DNA from: Cherax quadricarinatus
Lineage: Eukaryota; Arthropoda; Malacostraca; Decapoda; Parastacidae
Assembly: GCF_038502225.1 (NCBI RefSeq)
Contig: NC_091311.1
Location: 32,013,716-32,077,715, forward strand
Direction of reading: 5' to 3'
Length of the DNA stretch: 64,000 nt
The notes beneath the pieces are model-generated. The model did not search any database. It was not told the origin of the DNA and saw only the letters and a program-made list of their open reading frames with translations. Made by a program: the position numbers and the translations under genes. Of this stretch, positions 31,295 through 44,615 are shown piece by piece. Positions within the stretch are counted from its first letter, which is position 1. Every line of letters begins with the position of its first letter.

Positions 31295-31370
31295 CTTCTC
31301 TAAGGAAGACTTTTCTAAGGAAGACTTCCCTAAGGAAGACTTCCCTAAGGAAGACTTCTCTAAGAAAGTA
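31295..31370. repeat. 15-bp tandem repeat (5 copies)
   Basis: TCTAAGGAAGACTTC / CCTAAGGAAGACTTC units. The 15-bp period keeps one frame open as a KEDFS/KEDFP repeat, which is not evidence for a gene. Confidence 0.85.
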
Positions 31371-31714
31371 CAGTAAATCTGACGTAAGCTTAATAGACAG
31401 CATAACCGATTCAATCAAAGTCAAACACTGGGACTTATTTCTGATCAGGAGACACATTCCTCAATTATTTCTCAGAAACCAATTTGATTAACAGAAATGG
31501 CCCATGATAATTTACACAACCTAACATCAAGAGATTGTTTCCTCTGAGGAAAACACATCACCACTAAAAGTTCAAAGTTGACAGAAGATGCATTTTCCAA
31601 TTACTGCAGAGAATCCAGCAAAATTTGTGCCTACACAACCTTAACTCGTGAAACTTTCCAGTCATTTCATACGATGCATCAGTAATTTTAGATTGATTCT
31701 GTTGAGAATTATAT

Positions 31715-31760
31715 TGTAATCAGAGGAAAGCGCTAAATCCGTAGAGATCATATAGTGTTC
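31715..31760 (-). mobile_element. SINE S1 fragment, minus strand
   Basis: AAAGCGCTAAATCCGTAGAG then ATCATATAG is the reverse complement of the SINE S1 end. Confidence 0.5.
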
Positions 31761-31789
31761 GTGGACTGGGAGGTTTTTTAAACTACTAC

Positions 31790-32110
31790 AGGGTATCCCG
31801 TAGCTTGATCGCTAGCACACTCGGCTCACACACTGAGGTCCGGAGTTCAAATCCCCGGTACGACTGGATAACATTAGGACGTGTTTCCATAAGACAACTG
31901 CTGTCCCTGTTCACCCATCAGTATAAAATGGGTACCAGGGTGTTAGTCGACTGGTGTGGGTCGCATCCCGGCACAAAACGAACCTAATTTACCCGAAATG
32001 CTGTGCGTAACAAGGGGTTTTCTATATAGTAGTATGTAACTGATGTCAACTAAGCCTGTATACCTTGTACATGTACTTGTGGAAATAAAGATAATAATAT
32101 TATTATTATT
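31790..32110 (+). mobile_element. SINE S2, second copy, with ATT tail
   Basis: The head contains GTAGCTTGATCGCTAGCACA and the B box AGTTCAAATCCCC. The body shares GGGTGTTAGTCGACTGGTGT and GGTCGCATCC with the copy at 30.1 kb. It ends TTGTGGAAATAAAGATAATA followed by an ATT-repeat tail, a usual SINE 3' end. Confidence 0.78.
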
Positions 32111-32760
32111 AAGCAAGGAGAACATAAATAAAGTAACTTTAATCAACCGTCCCTCACCAACATCTGGGTAAAATATCGCAATAAGGTACAATACGAGATT
32201 AAAAGGGGCAATTTGGTATCTACACATTCTATCTAATTTTCAACCTACTTCTAAGATACGCTAATGTCGAAATTTTGCAGCTGATCAGGGACGCCTGTTT
32301 CTATCATCCAGAAAAAAAAATTGGGCATGGCCTATGTTGCATTGTGCATAGGGAGCCCACGCATGCATTGTGTTAGAACAATCATCAGTTGTTGGGTAGG
32401 TCTTATTTAAATTATGCAGTTCAGTTATTTTCAACATATTGAATACCGGTTATAAAGAAGCTTGGAAAAATTACAAATAGAATGACAAAATTAATTCCAG
32501 GGAGAGGAATTTTCTCTAAGAATATATATTACGAGAATATACATTACGTAAAATACTCCCAAAGTTATATTACCTAGGAGAGAACCTTGCTTGAGTGCGA
32601 TCTTAAGCTGTTACACGAAGATGATCGCGGCAAAGGCTTGTGTGACTTGACAGGGCAATAAGGAGGCTGTCGACCCGTCGTGTCGCCATGTTATTATCCT
32701 GGGATTATGCACGAAAAGCAGCGTGTTAATTCCCTTATTACTGTGGCATATTCCAGATAT
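32111..32760. other. Spacer, nothing recognised
   Basis: No convincing coding or RNA signal. Confidence 0.4.
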
Positions 32761-33442
32761 AGTGTGTGTGTGTGTGTGTGTAGTCACCTAGTTGTGGTTG
32801 CTGGAATCGAGTCATAGCTCCTGGCCCCGCCTCTTCACTGATCGCTACTAGGTCCTCTCTCTCCCTGCTCCACGAGCTTTATCAAACTTAGTCTTAAAAT
32901 TATATATGGTTCCTGCCTCCACTACGTCACTTTCTAGGCTATTCCACTGCCTGACAACTCTGTGACTGAAGAAATGCTTCCTAACATCCCTTTGATTCAT
33001 CAGAGTCTTCAACTTCCAATTGTTACCCCTAGTTTCTGTGTCCCCTCTCTGGAACATCCTGTCTTTGTCCACCTTGTGAATTCCTTGCAACTGTTTATAT
33101 GTCGTTATCATGTCTAACCCTAACCCTCCTCTCCTCCAGTGTCGTCAGGCCGATTTCTCTTAACCTTTCTTAGTAGGAAAATCCCCTTAGCTCTGGGACT
33201 AGTCTTGTTGCAAACCTTTGCACTTTCTCTAATTTCTTGACGTGCTTGACCAGGTGTGGGTTCCAAACTAGTGCTGTATACTCCAATATGAGCCTGACGT
33301 ACACGGCGGCGTACATAGTCTTGAACGATTCCTTATTGAGGTATCAGAACACTATTCTTAGGTTTGCCATGCGTCCGTGTGCTGCAGCAGTTATCTGGTT
33401 GATGTGCGCCTCAGGAGATGTGGTCGGCATTATACTGACTCC
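32761..33442 (-). pseudogene. LINE A fragment, 3' end, minus strand
   Basis: Begins with a (TG)n run (32762-32780), which is the (AC)n tail of the element on minus. It then follows LINE A 3' UTR and C-terminus back to about residue AHINQITAA. The frame 32848-33111 preserves the RKHFFSHRVVRQWNSLESDV segment. It is truncated near 33442. Confidence 0.85.
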
Positions 33443-33639
33443 CGTGAATCTATGTATAAATGATAGTCTGAGTATGTATGCACGTGTATTTGTGTCCACA
33501 CTATTAATACTTGTTTGTCTCGCCTTTGATGGTCCAAGCATATCCTTGTGAGTATTGGTGTGTTAATTAAGGAGAGAACACAAATGATTTGAAATGTGTC
33601 AACTGGCATTATTTCTCTTGTATTCAAAGTTTTCATCAT

Positions 33640-34035
<396 letters not shown>

Positions 34036-35220
34036 ATTTTCCAAAATGTAGATTATATAATTGATGTAGGATTAGTGGACGTTGGTGGCATACATAACAG
34101 TAAACCATAGTTATGTAGAGCATTTCTCGGCAGCTTTAAGACTAACTTATAATTATTGAATGATTTATTAAGCTGCATTACAAGAATGCTAAAGTCTGCA
34201 GTCTTTGACCTTAACATATGTTGCTCAAATACTAATGTATATTCCAGTATTACTGTATAAGACATAATTGTAAAGACCCATTGAATGCATAGCATCTCGG
34301 GAAAAAATTACCTAAAATGTACCTAAGTATATTTTTGTTTGTTTTCCATTGGTCTAATAAGCTTTGTTAGCAGAAACTAAAAAAAATATAAAAGTTACAA
34401 GTCAATCCGTAAAATTTTCCAGCAGAAATACAATCGTCTAGTTCCAGAGGGTGAGTGACACTGGATACTTAAATTACAATACAAATTATAATGATATAGT
34501 ATATGTTCTGTGAGATTTATCTGAGAATTATCTTAGCATGTATGTCTGAAAGGTTCAAACCTCACCCGCTTAATGTTGCACATGCGTCTTACCGTTGCAC
34601 ATGCGTCTTACTGTTGCACATATGTCTTATTGCCCTTCGTGGTGCTCCGAATGATAAGTCACCAAACATTACACATGTTTTCATCCGTGTTCCTTTCCTT
34701 CTACCTGGAGGGGGTTCCGGGGGTCAACGCCCCCGCGTTGGTCTTCCCGTGTTTTGTATTCAGTGCACTTGTGTGTATTTTAGTACCTGCATGTACCCTG
34801 TGTGCACTTTGGTGCTTGTATGTGTACTTGTGTTCACTTTGATGTGTGTATGTGCTCCTGTGTGTAAATTGGTGTGTGCGTATGAGCCCGCGCATGCGTT
34901 CGCGCAAAGCGTGAGTGGCAACCCTTCATGTCATGACTGACATCAAAGGACTGAGTGGAGAGACTCATGTCAGTCGGCCCCTCCCATCATTCTCCCCTTT
35001 CACCCTTAACTCAAAACCCCCATTTTCTCTCGTTTTTATTCGGCCTCTCTTATGTCTCTTCTTCCTACGTATTTCCACTCATCTGTTTTTGTTGTCATTC
35101 TGGCGTCTTCTTCATTCTGTTCTTGCAATCATTCTAATGTTTATTTCACTGATGTTTCTTTCTTCAGGCTGTTATGGCGCTCGTTTTTTTCGTGTCGTTT
35201 ACTGCTTCCATCGTCCTGCT
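34036..35220. other. Spacer with a LINE B terminal fragment
   Basis: 34700-34738 (CTACCTGGAGGGGGTTCCGG then GGGTCAACGCCCCCGCG) is the minus-strand 3' terminus of LINE B. The downstream GT-rich sequence gives Val/Cys frames. Nothing else was assigned. Confidence 0.5.
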
Positions 35221-35224
35221 CTTA

Positions 35225-37005
35225 ACATCATGCTGCTGTTTCCATCATCCTAATGTTTCCTCTTTCTGATGTTTCTATCATCCTGACATATCCATCTTCC
35301 TGATGTTTGCATCTTCCTGATGTTTCCATCATCCTGACATTTCCATCATCCTGACGTTTCCTTCTTCCTGATGTTTTCACAATCCTGACGTTTCCAACAT
35401 CCTGATGTTTCATTCATCCTGATGTTTCCATCATCCTGATGATTATATTATCCTGATATTTCCATCTTCCTGATGTTTCCATCTTCTTGATGTTTCCATC
35501 ATCTTAACATTTCCATTATCCTGATGTTTCCATCATCCTGATGTTTTCATCTTATTGACTTTTCCATCATCCTAATGTTTCCATCATCCCGACGTATCCA
35601 TCACTCTGATATTTCCATCTTCCTGATGTTTCCATCATCCTAATGTTTCCATCATCCTGACGTTTCTATCATCCTGATGTTTCCATCATCATGTCGTTTC
35701 TATCAGCCTGATGTTTCCATCTTTCTGATGTTTCTATCATCCTGATGTTTCCAACACCCTGAAGTTTCCATCATCCTGATGTTTCCATCATCCTGACGTT
35801 TCCATCATCCAGACGTTTCTATCTTCCTGATGTTTCCATCATCCTGATGTTTCCATCATCCTGACGTTTATATCATCCTGACGTTTCCATCATCCTGACG
35901 TTTCCTTCTTCTTGATGCTTCCATCATCTTGATGTTTCCATCATCCTCACATTTCCATCCTGACGTTATTATCATCCTGTAGTTTCCGTCATCATAACGT
36001 TTCCGTCTTTCTGGTGTTTCCATCTTACTGGTGTTTCCATCATCCTGACATTTCCATCATCCTAATGTTTGCATCATTCTGATGTTTCCATCATCCTGAC
36101 ATTTCCGTCTTCCTGATGTTTCCATCTTCCTGATGTTTCTATCATCCTGACGTTTCCATCATCCAGACGTTACCATCATCCTGATGTTTTCATTATCCTG
36201 ACGTTTCCATCTTCCTAATGTTTCCATCATCCTGACGTTTCCTTCATCCTGACTTTCCATCATCCTGACGTTTCCATCATTCTGACGTTTCCATCTTCCT
36301 GATGTTTCCATCATCTTGACGTTTCCATCATCCTGATGTTTCCATCATCCTGATGTTTATATAATCTTGATGTTTCCATCATCCTGATGTTTCTATTTTC
36401 CTGATGTTTCCATCATCCTGCCGTTTCAACGTTCTTGATGTTTCCATCATCCTGATGTTTCCATCATCATGATGTTTCCACCATCCCGATGTTTCCATCT
36501 TCCTGACGTTTCTATCCTGATGTTTCCATCTTCCTGATGTTTCCATCATCCTGACGTTCCCATCTTCCTGATGTTTCCATCATCTTGTTGTTTCCATCAT
36601 CCTGATATTTCCATCATCCTGATGTTTCCATCTTCCTTACGTTTCCAGCATCCTGATGTTTCCATTATCCTGACGTTTCCATCATCCTGACGTTCCCATC
36701 TTCCTGATGTTTCCACCATCATGATGTTTCCATCATCCTGATATTTCCATCATCCTGACGTTTCCATCATTCTGACGTTTCCATCAACCTGACGTTTCCA
36801 TCATCCTGATGTTTCCATCTTCCTGATGTTTCCATCATCCTGACGTTTCCATCATCCTGACGTTTCCATCATCCTGATGTTTATATCATCTTGATGCTTG
36901 CATCATCTTGATGTTTTCATCATCCTGATGCTTCCATCTTCCTGACGTTTCTATCTTCCTGATGTTTTCATCATCCTGACGTTTCCTTTTTCCTGTTGTT
37001 TCCAC
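35225..37005. repeat. 17-bp satellite, left block
   Basis: The monomer is TGATGTTTCCATCATCC (17 bp), with frequent variants TGACG and TGACA at positions 1-5 and TCTTCC for TCATCC. It is contiguous for about 1.78 kb. A 17-bp period shifts frame each unit, so frames across it are meaningless. Confidence 0.95.
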
Positions 37006-37006
37006 C

Positions 37007-37785
37007 ATACAATAGAGCGGAAAAATAATGTAAGGGACCTGGGAGTAGTAATGTCTGAGGATCTCACTTTCAAGGATCACAACAGTCCCACGATCGCACG
37101 TGCAAAGAAAATGACAGGATGGATATTGAGAACGTTCAAAACGAGAGATACCAAGCCAATGATGATCCTTTTCAAATCACTTGCTCTCTCTAGGCTGGAA
37201 TACTGCTGTACATTAACATCTCAATTCAAAGCAGGTGAAATCGCAGATCTAGAGAGTGTACAGAGATCCTTTACTGCACGCATAAGTTCTGTCAAGCACC
37301 TTAACTACTGGGAACGCTTGGAAGCACTTGACTTGTACTCGTTGGAACGTAGGAGGGAGAGATATATCATAATCAACACTTGGAAAATCTTGGAAGGAAT
37401 GGTCCCAAATCTGCACACAGAAATCACTCCCTACGAAAGTAAAAGACTGGGCAGGCGATGCAAAATGCCCCCAATAAAAAGTAGGAGCGCAATTGGTACA
37501 CTAAGGGAAAACACCATAAGTGTCCGGGGCCCAAGACTGTTCAACAGCCTCCCATCAAGCATTAGGGGAATTGCCAATAAACCCCTGGCTGCCTTCAAGA
37601 GAGAGCTGGGCAGATACCTAAAGTCAGTGCCGGACCAGCCGGGCTGTGGCTCGTACGTTGGACTGCGTGCAGCCAGCAGTAACAGCCTAGTTGATCAGGC
37701 CCTGATCCATCGGGAGGCCTCGTCATGAACCGAGCCGCGGGGGCGTTGATCCCCGGAATAACCTCCAGGTAACCAGGTAACCATC
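37007..37785 (+). mobile_element. LINE B copy 4 inserted in the 17-bp satellite
   Basis: Starts ACAATAGAGCGGAAAAATAA in the RT thumb-side region and is open from 37051 to 37728 (225 codons) to the family-typical C-terminus. It ends in CTCCAGGTAACCAGGTAACC. Satellite resumes at once on both sides, so it is an insertion. CCAT at both junctions may be a short target duplication. Confidence 0.9.
37051..37728 (+). pseudogene. LINE B C-terminal RT fragment
   Basis: 225 codons open, from MSEDLTFKDH to the REASS C-terminus. It lacks all catalytic RT motifs (FADD lies upstream of the truncation). The lack of stops suggests a young insertion. Confidence 0.82.
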
Positions 37786-37787
37786 AT

Positions 37788-40700
37788 CCTGACGTTTCCA
37801 TCATCCTGACGTTTTCATCATCCTGACGAGTTCATCATCCTGACGTTTCCATTTTCCTGATGTTTCCATCATCCTGATGTTTCCATCATCCTGATGTTTC
37901 CATCATCCTGATGTTTCCATCATCCTGACGTGTCCATCATCCTGACGTTTCCATCATTCTGACGTTTCCATCAACCTGACGTTTCCATCATCCTGGTGTT
38001 TCCAACTTCCTGATGTTTCCATCATCCTGATGTTTATATCATCTTGATGTTTCCATCATCCTGATGTTTCCATCATCCACACGTTTCCATCTTCCTGTTG
38101 TTTTCATCATTCTGACGTTTCCATGCTCTTGATGTTTCCATCATTCTGATATTTCCATCATCATGATGTTTCCACCATCCTGATGTTTCAGTCTTCCTGA
38201 CGTTTCCATCATCCTCATGCTTCCATCTCCCTGATGTTTCCATCAACCTGATGTTACCATCATCCTGATGTTTCCATCATCCTGGCGTTTCCATCATCCT
38301 GATGTTTACATCATCTTGATGTTTCCATCTTCCTGATGTTTCCATCATCCAGATGATTCCATCATCCTGACGTTTGCATCATCCTGAAGTTTTCATCTTC
38401 CTGGCGTTTCCATCACCTTGATGTTTCCATCTTCCTGATGTTTCCATCATCCTAATGTTTCCATCATCCTGACGTTTCTATCATCCTGATGTTTCCATCA
38501 ACCTGTCGTTTCTATCAGCCTGATGTTTCCATCTTCCTGATGTTTCTATCATCCTGATGTTTCCAACACCCTGAAGTTTCCATCATCCTGGTGTTTGTAT
38601 CATCCTGCCGTTTCCATCATCCAGACGTTTCCATCTTCCTGATGTTTCCATCGTTCTGATGTTTCAATCATAATGACGTTTCTATCATTCTGACGTTTCC
38701 ATCATCCTGACGTTTCCTTCTTCTTGATGTTTCCATCATCTTGATGTTTCCATCATCCTGATATTTCCATTATGACGTTTTCAGCATCCTGACGTTTCCA
38801 TCATCCTGACGTTTCCGTCATCCTAACGTTTCCATCTTTCTGATGTTTCCATCTTCCTGACATTTTCATCATCCTGACGTTACCATCATCCTGATGTTTC
38901 CATCATTCTGTTGTTTGCATCAGCCTGATGTTTCCATCATCCTGACGTTTCCATCATCCTGACGTTACCATCATCCTGATGTTTCCATTATCCTGACGTT
39001 TCCTTCATCCTGACGTTTCCATCATCCTGACGTTTCCATCACCCTGACGTTTCCGTCTTCCTGATGTTTCCATCATCTTGACGTTTCCTTCATCCTGATG
39101 TTTCCATCATCCTGATGTTTATATAATTTTGATGTTTCTATTATCCTGATGTTTCCATCATCCTGATGTTTCCATTTTCCTGATGTTTCCATCATCCTGA
39201 CGTTTCCATGTTCTTGATGTTTCCATCATCATGATGCTTCCACCATCCTGATGTTTCCATCTTCCTGATGTTTCCATCCTGATGTTTCCATCTTCTTGAT
39301 GTTTCCATCATCCTGATGTTTCCATCATCCTGACATTCCCATCTTCCTGATGTTTCCATCATCTTGATGTTTCCATTTTCCTGATATTTCCATCATCCTG
39401 ATGTTTCCATCTTCCTTACGTTTCCATCATCCTGATGTTTCCATTATCCTGGCATTTCTATCATCCTGCCGTTTCCTTCTTCCTGATGTTTCCATTTTCC
39501 TGATGTTTCCGCCATCATGATGTTTCCATCATCCTGATACTTATATCATCTTGATGTTTCTCTCATCCTGATGTTTCCATCATCCTGATGGTTCCATCTT
39601 CCTGGTTTTTCCATCATTCTGACGTTTCCATATTCTTGATGTTTCCATCATTCTGATATTTCCATCAACATGATGTTTCCACCATCCTGATGTTTCCATC
39701 TTCCAGACGTTTCCATCAACCTGATGTTTCCATCTTCCTGATGTTTCCATCATCCTGATGTTACCATCATCCTGATGTTTCCATCATCCTGACGTTTCCA
39801 TTATCCTGGCGTTTCCATCATCATGATGTTTCCATCTTCCTGATGTTTCCATCAACCAGATGTTTCCATCATTCTGACGTTTCCATCATCCTGATGTTTC
39901 AATCATACAGTCGTTTGCATGATCCTGATGTTTCCATCATCCTGACGTTTCCATCATCCTGACGTTTCCATCATCCTGACGTTTCCATCTTTCTGATGTT
40001 TCCATCATCCTGATGTTTCTATCATCCTGACGTTTCCATCATCCTGACGTTTCCTTCATCTTGATGCTTCCATCATCTTGATGTTTCCATCATCCTGACA
40101 TTTCCATCCTGACGTTATCATCATCCTGACGTTTCCATCATCCTGACGTTTCCGTCATCATAACGTTTCCATCTTTCTGGTGTTTCCACCATCCTGACAT
40201 TTCCATCATTCTAATGTTTCCATCATTCTGTTGTTTGCATCATCCTGATCTTTCCATCATCCTGACGTTTCCGTCATCCTAACGTTTCCATCTTTCTGAT
40301 GTTTCCATCTTCCTGACATTTTCATCATCCTAATGTTTCCATTATTCTGTTGTTTGCATCAGCCTGATGTTTCCATCATCCTGACGTTTCCATCATCCTG
40401 ACGTTACCATCATCCTGATATTTCCATTATCCTGACGTTTCCTTCATCCTGACGTTTCCATCATCCTGACGTTTCCATCATCCTGACGTTTCCATCTTCC
40501 TGATGTTTCCATCATCTTGACGTTTCCTTCATCCTGATGTTTCCATCATCCTGATGTTTATATAATTTTGATGTTTCTATTATCCTGATGTTTCCATCAT
40601 CCTGATGTTTCCATTTTCCTGATGTTTCCATCATCCTGACGTTTCCATGTTCTTGATGTTTCCATCATCATGATGCTTCCACCATCCTGATGTTTCCATC

Positions 40701-42175
40701 TTCCTGATGTTTCCATCCTGATGTTTCCATCTTCTTGATGTTTCCATCATCCTGATGTTTCCATCATCCTGACATTCCCATCTTCCTGGTGTTTCCATCA
40801 TCTTGATGTTTCCATTTTCCTGATATTTCCGTCATCCTGATGTTTCCATCTTCCTTACGTTTCCATCATCCTGATGTTTCCATTATCCTGGCATTTCTAT
40901 CATCCTGCCGTTTCCTTCTTCCTGATGTTTCCATTTTCCTGATGTTTCCGCCATCATGATGTTTCCATCATCCTGATACTTATATCATCTTGATGTTTCT
41001 CTCATCCTGATGTTTCCATCATCCTGATGTTTCCATCTTCCTGGTTTTTCCATCATTCTGACGTTTCCATGTTCTTGATGTTTCCATCATTCTGATATTT
41101 CCATCAACATGATGTTTCCACCATCCTGATGTTTCCATCTTCCAGCCGTTTCCATCAACCTGATGTTTCCATCTTCCTGATGTTTCCATCATCCTGATGT
41201 TACCATCATCCTGATGTTTCCATCATCCTGACGTTTCCATCATCCTGGCGTTTCCATCATCATGATGTTTCCATCTCCCTGATGTTTCCATCAACCAGAT
41301 GTTTCCATCATTCTGACGTTTCCATCATCCTGATGTTTCAATCATTCAGTCGTTTGCATGATCCTGATGTTTCCATCATCCTGACGTTTCCATCATCCTG
41401 ACGTTTCCATCATCCTGACGTTTTCATCTTTCTGATGTTTCCATCATCCTGATGTTTCTATCATTCTGACGTTTCCATCATCCTGACGTTTCCTTCTTCT
41501 TGATGCTTCCATCATCTTTATGTTTCCATCTTCCTGACATTTCCATCCTGACGTTTCCATCATCCTGACGTTTCCATCATCCTGACGTTTCCATCATCCT
41601 GACGTTTCCATCATCCTGACGTTTCCATCATCCTGACGTTTCTGTCTTCCTGATGTTTCCATCTTCCTGATGTTTCCATCATCCTGACGTTTCCATCATC
41701 CTGACTTTACCATCATCCAGATGTTTCCATTATCCTGACGTTTCCATCTTCCTGATGTTTCCATCATGCTGATGTTTCCATCATCATGACCTTACCATCA
41801 TCCTGATGTTTCCATTATCCTGACGTTTCTATCTTTCTGATGTTTCCATTATCCTGACGTTTCTATCTTTCTGATGTTTCCATCATCCTGACGTTTCCAT
41901 CATCCTGATGTTTCCATCATCCTGATGTTTCCATCATCCTGATGTTTCCATCATTCTGACGTTTCCATCATTCTGACGTTTCCATCATCCTGATGCTTCC
42001 ATCATCCTGGTGTTTCCATCATCCTGATGTTTCCATCATCCTGACGTTTCCATCATCCTGACGTTTCCATCATCCTGATGCTTCCATCATCCTGGTGTTT
42101 CCATCATCCTGATGTTTCCATCATCCTGACGTTTCCATCATCCTGACGTTTCCATCATCATGATGTTTCCGTCAT
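37788..42175. repeat. 17-bp satellite, right block, with higher-order duplication
   Basis: About 4.4 kb of the same 17-bp monomer. Diagnostic irregular units recur at a fixed offset of about 1439 bp: for example TTTATATAATTTTGATG near 39117 and 40556, TACTTATATCATC near 39537 and 40976, and CAGTCGTTTGCATGATCC near 39908 and 41347. This indicates one duplicated block of roughly 1.4 kb. Other irregular units (CCAACACCCTGAAG) are shared with the left block near 35750 and here near 38565. Confidence 0.93.
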
Positions 42176-42234
42176 TGTTTGTCTTCTCTGTTTTGGTGTT
42201 TTATGTAATTCTTTTGTTTCATCACCGTCTTGTT

Positions 42235-42335
42235 ATGCTCCACCTGACTGTTCCACCTGACTGTTTCACCTGTCTGTTCCACCTGACTGTTCCACCTGTC
42301 TGTTCCACCTGACTGTTCCACCTGGCTGCTCCACT
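42235..42335. repeat. 13-bp tandem repeat
   Basis: TTCCACCTGACTG / TTCCACCTGTCTG units, about seven to eight copies. The minus-strand frame 42172-42573 runs through it (WNSQVEQ repeats) and has no other support. Confidence 0.8.
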
Positions 42336-43070
42336 GTCTTGCTCTAACCCGACAGTGTTCTGAAAAAATATCTCTTGCCTTATTGTCACCCTCCTGCTTT
42401 TGTCTGCCTGTCTCTCTGACGTTTCTTGTACGTTTGTGTGTCTGTCTGGTACAGTAGTCACGGCTGTATGTACTTACTTTCACGGATCGCAAGCTCCGGA
42501 GATTTTGCTGCAACCGTGACGACACTGATATTGTCTTACTCTTGGTGAAGTAGAATGAGGACAAGTCAGTCACTAGTGAAAGTTATTTACAAAGACAAAC
42601 GTATATATGGAAACCGCAGTAGTATGGCAACTGCAGCATATCTAGATTCTTGGGAAAGATGCTGCTGCCCATACTGGAGACACATGTCATGTGATACCCA
42701 CTTAAGAACACGATTTAGAGGCCTATTGGCCCATGCTGGTTGGTCTTAAACCCAGCCTCTATCCTAATAACGGTACTACTGCTACTACTAACACTCTCGC
42801 CTCATGTCACCGGCTTCCGAATTTTTACGTACTTTTTCTTGGATGTCTGTTTGTTAGGAATGATCTAGTTACTCGTGGAAAAATGTTTTCTTTAAGAAAG
42901 GCCCTGAAGTGAAAATGTTTTTATCCACATCTTACCTTCAGCACCATTATCTTCCCACTCCGCTAAATATTACATATATCACTACTCATTTGCGTCTTGC
43001 TAAGTTTACAATGGACTTTTTTTATGATGAAGTAGCTAGTCTGAAGGCTCAAGGCCACATTCTCTCATGA
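42336..43070. other. Spacer with a short dispersed-repeat fragment
   Basis: About 42710-42740 reads GATTTAGAGGCCTATTGGCC then CATGCTGG, a word typical of a dispersed decapod repeat (from memory, not checked). No gene was assigned. Confidence 0.35.
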
Positions 43071-43073
43071 TAG

Positions 43074-44051
<978 letters not shown>

Positions 44052-44295
44052 TATTATCACACTGGCCGATTCCCACCAAGGCAGGGTGGCCCGAAAAAGA
44101 AAAACTTTCACCATCATTCACTCCATCACTGTCTTGCCAGAAGGGTGCTTTACACTACAGTTTTTAAACTGCAACATTAACACCCCTCCTTCAGAGTGCA
44201 GGCACTGTACTTCCCATCTCCAGGACTCAAGTCCGGCCTGCCGGTTTCCCTGAATCCCTTCATAAATGTTACTTTGCTCACACTCCAACAGCACG

Positions 44296-44517
44296 TCAAG
44301 TATTAAAAACCATTTGTCTCCATTCACTCCTATCAAACACGCTCACGCATGCCTGCTGGAAGTCCAAGCCCCTCGCACACAAAACCTCCTTTACCCCCTC
44401 CCTCCAACCCTTCCTAGGCCGACCCCTACCCCGCCTTCCTTCCACTACAGACTGATACACTCTTGAAGTCATTCTGTTTCGCTCCATTCTCTCTACATGT
44501 CCGAACCACCTCAACAA
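44296..44517 (-). pseudogene. LINE D copy 1, detached C-terminal tail
   Basis: 73 codons beginning MLRWFGHVERMERNRMTSRV. In copy 2 this is continuous with the RT. It is the usual RTE C-terminal segment (LRWFGHVxRM), here displaced by upstream indels at about 44575-44625. Confidence 0.82.
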
Positions 44518-44615
44518 CCCTTCCTCAGCCCTCTGGACAACAGTTTTGGTAATCCCGCACCTCCTCCTAACTTACAATCAAGGGGGGAAGCGCAAACTAC
44601 GAATTCTCTGCATTA

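Noticed and set aside
33110..33130. CTAACCCTAACCC as telomere-like repeat
   Set aside because: Only two units, lying inside a LINE A fragment.
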